The notes beneath the pieces are model-generated. The model saw only the letters and a program-made list of their open reading frames with translations. It was not told the origin of the DNA and made no database searches. A stretch of DNA of 64,000 nt from Spirochaetia bacterium (lineage in GTDB: Bacteria; Spirochaetota; Spirochaetia; Sphaerochaetales; Sphaerochaetaceae): the NCBI GenBank assembly GCA_022482625.1, contig JAKVOU010000001.1:744001-808000 (forward strand). The letters run 5' to 3'. Both the position numbers and the translations under genes were made by a program. Numbering within the stretch: position 1 is the first letter of the stretch; the number at the start of each line of letters is the position of its first letter. Positions 60,934 to 64,000 of the stretch are shown here, piece by piece.

Positions 60934-61173
60934 ATGAGGAAATTCATAGGAGCGATGATGTTGATGCTGACACTGGCATTGGTTGCAGTTTCTGCCGAAA
61001 GTGTGCACATCAGACTCGTTGCCTATGTTCCTGAGACAGTGACGATTAGTCAGACTTCCAAGGGTGTGGATGTCAATGTCAATACACAGAATGCTTCTTA
61101 TGGCTTCTATGATGGAAACGGCAATCTGACTGATGCAAAGAATGCTTCAGTATTTATGATGACTGCCACTTAG
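60934..61173 (+). CDS. Small secreted protein (79 residues)
   Basis: Signal peptide MRKFIGAMMLMLTLALVAVSA with cleavage before ESVHIRL. The mature 58 residues read as beta strands (IRLVAYVPETVTISQTSKGV, VNVNTQNASYGFYDGNG) with no Cys. Similar in style to the N-terminal part of the larger secreted protein at 54738-55337, though not clearly homologous. It stands alone with its own AT-rich leader and a strong terminator. It may be a short form or a truncated member of a spirochaetal secreted family. Ribosome site GAGGA is rather far (about 11 bases). Confidence 0.6.
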   Translation: MRKFIGAMMLMLTLALVAVSAESVHIRLVAYVPETVTISQTSKGVDVNVNTQNASYGFYDGNGNLTDAKNASVFMMTAT

Positions 61174-61215
61174 AATTGAAGAATATCGTAAGGTAAAGAT
61201 AAAGCTTGCAAACTG

Positions 61216-61255
61216 AGAAGGTTTTCGAAAGGGAAATTCGAAAACCTTCTTTTTA
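61216..61255 (+). terminator. Terminator after the small secreted protein gene
   Basis: AGAAGGTTTTCGAA (61216-61229) and TTCGAAAACCTTCT (61237-61250), 14-bp perfect stem, then TTTT. A second T/A flank lets it act in both directions. Confidence 0.9.
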
Positions 61256-61296
61256 TAGCTACACAAAACCATACACTATGAAACCAAACTTTGATC

Positions 61297-62166
61297 TCAG
61301 AACAACTCCAGTTGTCTGTCCTGGGGCTTTTCCTCAAACGTGCGAAGGTATGTAAATATCTGCCTATGATCATGGGCAATACCATTTCGGGCACATCTTT
61401 GACGGAACAAGCTCATCAGGTTGGATGCATCAAGACTTTCCAACATATACTTGTCTCCATATATCTGCATATATTTTGCTTTCAAACCAGGAAAAGACCC
61501 ATCCAGTTGCTGGTAAAAGTAGTCCCGGCTTCCCTCCCTCAATGTCATGCCAATATCCGGACAGACAATTCCATATACGCCAGCCCTTACGCAATATTCC
61601 AGAATTCCTGATAGATTGTCTGATGTGTCATTTATAAAAGGAAGAATAGGACAAAGCCATACGACTGTCGGTATCCCAGCTTCCCGCATCCTGAGCAACG
61701 TTTCAAAACGCTCCTTCGTCGTGCAGACATTCGGTTCAATTTTCCTGCACAGATTCTCATCAAAGGTAGTCAATGTCATCTGTACGACACATTTTGTCCT
61801 TTCATTTATTTGTCTCAGCAAATCAATGTCTCTAAGGATACAATTGGATTTCGTCAGGATCGTAACTCCGAAACCATATGCATGGATTATGGACAGGGCC
61901 TTTCTCATAAGGCCAGTTTCCATTTCAACCGGCTGATATGGATCTGACATGGAACCTGTATGCACCATACGTTTTGTGCGTGCATATTTCAGTGTATGTT
62001 CCAACAAAGCAGGAGCATTTGCCTTGATTTCTATATCGTCAAAATCATGTCCCATCTGGTAACAGCTACTTCTTGAATCACAATATATACAGCCATGCGT
62101 ACACCCTCGGTAAATATTCATTACATTCTTTGCAGATAAAATTCCCTTTGCCTCATGGTAATGCAT
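61297..62166 (-). CDS. Radical SAM protein, spore-photoproduct-lyase-like (SPL) family
   Basis: A 289-residue radical SAM enzyme. The cluster motif CTHGCIYC (Cys22, Cys26, Cys29) has the three-then-two spacing of the SPL/Rv2578c group, preceded by SAKNVMNIYRG. Further conserved blocks are TGSMSDPYQPVE and TILTKSNCILRDIDLL, then PTVVWLCPILPFINDT. Family members of this kind in vegetative bacteria have no known reaction. Start at 62166 with GGAGG at 7-8 bases. Single gene, facing the small secreted protein. Confidence 0.88.
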   Translation of the reverse strand: MHYHEAKGILSAKNVMNIYRGCTHGCIYCDSRSSCYQMGHDFDDIEIKANAPALLEHTLKYARTKRMVHTGSMSDPYQPVEMETGLMRKALSIIHAYGFGVTILTKSNCILRDIDLLRQINERTKCVVQMTLTTFDENLCRKIEPNVCTTKERFETLLRMREAGIPTVVWLCPILPFINDTSDNLSGILEYCVRAGVYGIVCPDIGMTLREGSRDYFYQQLDGSFPGLKAKYMQIYGDKYMLESLDASNLMSLFRQRCARNGIAHDHRQIFTYLRTFEEKPQDRQLELF

Positions 62167-62399
62167 ATGGTGAACCTCCATAAACTACGAACTTTCCCCA
62201 TAGTTGCTGTAATATCCATCATCCAGACAACTATAAAAACCTGAACTGTTTCTTCTATGATAGCAGATGAAACCAGACAACATATGTCAGGGTTACTAAT
62301 TTTTTTCTTCTGCATCAATTCCGATACAATAACAAATTCCCATAACCCAAAAAACATCCTATACTTAATAACAACAAGAATGAAAACAAGGAGTATGCT

Positions 62400-63095
62400 A
62401 TGCTTGAAATACCAAGAAAATTGCTTGAGACAAACAGCAACCTCCAGTTATATAGCCTCAATGGGCCTGGATTCACATCGTATGGTAGATTGCTCAACTT
62501 TCATGGTTCCAAAAAAATTGAGCAATATGTTGAGACAGGACCGGGAATCCCTACCAATGGGATTAAATACGTCACCAGCACAGATGACATCGAAAGCACA
62601 GAACTGCTTCGGCGGCTTTCTCCTTTCTTTGCAGGAATGCCTGTGCAGATCGGCTACTACGTCGGACATAATAGCACACCAGATTCCTTGGAATGGCATA
62701 ATGGTCCCCAGATATTGATTGCAGCAACGGACTATGTACTTTTCTTGGCAAGGTTAGAAGAAATGGATGAAAGCTACATGCTTGAATCCAACAGATGCAA
62801 GGCATTCTATGTGCCCAAGGGGGCTGTATTCGTACTGAAGTCCGGAACTATTCATAGCATTCCCTGTGAAGTGCATGCCACTGGTTTCAGGACGGCAACC
62901 ATCACCGAGCGTGATACAGGAAATCCTTTGCCAGATCATTGGCAGCAGGAATCCTGTGAGGACAATGATCCGCTGTGTAAATTGCTGTTCAGGAAGAATA
63001 CCTATTTGATTGTTCACAAGGAGCAGAAAGAACTGATCTCCCAAGGTGCACATTGCAGGATCCTGGGCAAGATTCCCAGGGTACATCCTTTTTGA
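62400..63095 (+). CDS. DUF4867-family protein (cupin-like)
   Basis: A 231-residue soluble protein matching DUF4867, small proteins often linked to sugar acid or pentose metabolism genes in Firmicutes. The core SLEWHNGPQILIAATDYVLFLARLEEMD and YVPKGAVFVLKSGTIHSIPCEVH has the His/Glu layout of a cupin barrel (His in EWHNG and in TIHS, acidic partners between), so a metal-bound isomerase-like role is possible. No reaction is established. AAGGAG lies 6 bases before the ATG. Single gene. Confidence 0.75.
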   Translation: MLEIPRKLLETNSNLQLYSLNGPGFTSYGRLLNFHGSKKIEQYVETGPGIPTNGIKYVTSTDDIESTELLRRLSPFFAGMPVQIGYYVGHNSTPDSLEWHNGPQILIAATDYVLFLARLEEMDESYMLESNRCKAFYVPKGAVFVLKSGTIHSIPCEVHATGFRTATITERDTGNPLPDHWQQESCEDNDPLCKLLFRKNTYLIVHKEQKELISQGAHCRILGKIPRVHPF

Positions 63096-63276
63096 CATAA
63101 AAGGCTTCTTTTCTGTATCTGAAAAAGAAACGAGATAGTATTATTATACAATAAAAAAGGAAAATTGTTGAATATTTATTCAGTATATCTTGACCAAAAT
63201 GCATCATTATGTAATAACGTATCTATCTGTTGCCGCCATTGGCTGCAACAAAGCCAAATTGATGGATTAAAGACAG

Positions 63277-64000
63277 ATGAACAAGATGAAGGGCAACAAT
63301 AAGGAAGATCAAAAAGACAATGACAATTCCAAACGGAAAAATGTAACTATCCAAATGACCGATGGTGTACTTATTCCGAACAAAAAGAACGGACATGTAC
63401 TGAACAGCTGGAGAATAACATTCTACGGTTCCATTCTGCTTCTGATAGGATTGATGGTCTTCATGCCCGATCCTTATGTGCAGATTTTCAAGGTAACCAT
63501 CCAGGGCGCTCCGGTAACTTTCCAATGTACAGTCTTCGCTATACTCGGAGCGGTCCTAATAGGGACTTTTACAGGTCTTGGCTCTGTATCCAAGAGTTAT
63601 GCGATCAATATGGTAAGCGGAGTCTATGTTGAATTGATCAGGGGTATTCCCCTTTTGGTCCAGTTGATTTTCATTTACTACGCCATGGGCAGGTTTTTCC
63701 ATATCGATGGCAACATTGCAGCTATCATCGCACTTGCAATCTGTTTCGGAGCCTACATGGGCGAAATAGTCAGGGCCGGCATCCAGGCTATCCCAAAAGG
63801 ACAGATGGAAGCAGCAATAGCCTTGGGCATGAGCCGATCACAGGCATTCAGGTATATCATCCTTCCCCAGACGCTCAAGGTAGTGCTTCCTGCCGTAGGC
63901 AATGAGTTTATTTCCATGTTGAAGGACTCCTCATTGGTTTCCGCAATAGCTCTGAGCGATATCCTGAGAAAAGGACGTGAATACATCGCAAGGACGTTCC
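63277..64000 (+). CDS. Amino-acid ABC transporter permease, cut by window end
   Basis: First 241 codons of a HisM/GlnP-type inner-membrane permease. It begins with an unusually long polar N-terminus of about 55 residues (MNKMKGNNKEDQKDN...) before the first helix (FYGSILLLIGLMVFM). Family blocks follow: VSGVYVELIRGIPLLVQLIF and CFGAYMGEIVRAGIQAIPKG, and the ATPase-contact loop QMEAAIALGMSRSQAFRYIILPQ. The stop is beyond the window. It probably works with the binding protein at 55657-56430 and an ATPase encoded further on. No strong ribosome site precedes the ATG at 63277; the ATG at 63286 is an alternative. Confidence 0.9.
   Translation, partial: MNKMKGNNKEDQKDNDNSKRKNVTIQMTDGVLIPNKKNGHVLNSWRITFYGSILLLIGLMVFMPDPYVQIFKVTIQGAPVTFQCTVFAILGAVLIGTFTGLGSVSKSYAINMVSGVYVELIRGIPLLVQLIFIYYAMGRFFHIDGNIAAIIALAICFGAYMGEIVRAGIQAIPKGQMEAAIALGMSRSQAFRYIILPQTLKVVLPAVGNEFISMLKDSSLVSAIALSDILRKGREYIARTF

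Overview
This window looks like chromosome of a fermentative, probably anaerobic spirochaete of the Sphaerochaeta/Treponema type. That placement is an inference from gene content: many sugar and nucleoside ABC importers with periplasmic binding proteins, LacI repressors, a Bmp-family importer, a TolC/RND pump that implies an outer membrane, and a short set of TCA enzymes. No rRNA, tRNA or CRISPR array was seen. Most genes are ordinary housekeeping, transport or sugar genes. One stretch, about 13.2-21.9 kb, is clearly accessory.

Layout. 0-0.7 kb: the end of hflC and a small membrane protein. 0.9-5.6 kb: a LacI-controlled sugar ABC importer without its own ATPase. 5.6-11.5 kb: an HD hydrolase with an ABC-2 type exporter, a CmpB-like membrane protein and an amino-acid permease fused to a PTS EIIA-like domain. 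11.9-13.1 kb: argG with a repeat-rich leader. 13.2-21.9 kb (accessory): a Y-family polymerase with a YolD partner, a HEAT-like gene fragment, a GNAT enzyme, an AAA/DUF4143 ATPase gene split by an IS1595-family element, a second frameshifted IS copy inside a 33-bp periodic repeat array, and a Fic protein. 21.9-30.3 kb: a GpsA-like dehydrogenase, an RND efflux operon and its likely two-component system. 30.3-36.1 kb: a nucleoside-type (Bmp) ABC importer with a divergent binding-protein gene. 36.2-40.7 kb: a beta-hydroxyacid dehydrogenase, citrate synthase and aconitase. 40.8-45.2 kb: MFS, DUF212, and a MarR-MATE operon. 45.2-54.4 kb: a sugar locus with alpha-xylosidase (GH31), an ABC importer, LacI and cellobiose phosphorylase (GH94). 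54.7-64 kb: small secreted proteins, an amino-acid binding protein, a MutY-like glycosylase, serine dehydratase, DUF368, a radical SAM protein, DUF4867 and the start of an amino-acid ABC permease.

How the parts fit. In the 45-54 kb locus, one LacI protein sits between two identical 18-bp operators that face the importer/GH31 operon and the GH94 gene. The enzymes suggest import of a short xyloglucan-type oligosaccharide, removal of xylose by GH31, then phosphorolysis of the cellobiose core by GH94. The first sugar operon has the same promoter-operator layout but a different operator and no linked glycosidase. Both sugar importers lack an ATPase gene and would need a shared one encoded elsewhere. 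The two-component system at 28.5-30.3 kb is separated by a terminator from the tolC-adaptor-RND operon, which carries a perfect 11-bp-spaced direct repeat just upstream, as expected for an OmpR-type regulator site.

The most unusual features are the exact 33-bp periodicity of degenerate repeats upstream of the interrupted AAA/DUF4143 gene (visible only after the IS copy is removed in silico), the APC-EIIA fusion, and the MutY-like protein with Glu in place of the catalytic Asp and no iron-sulphur cysteines.
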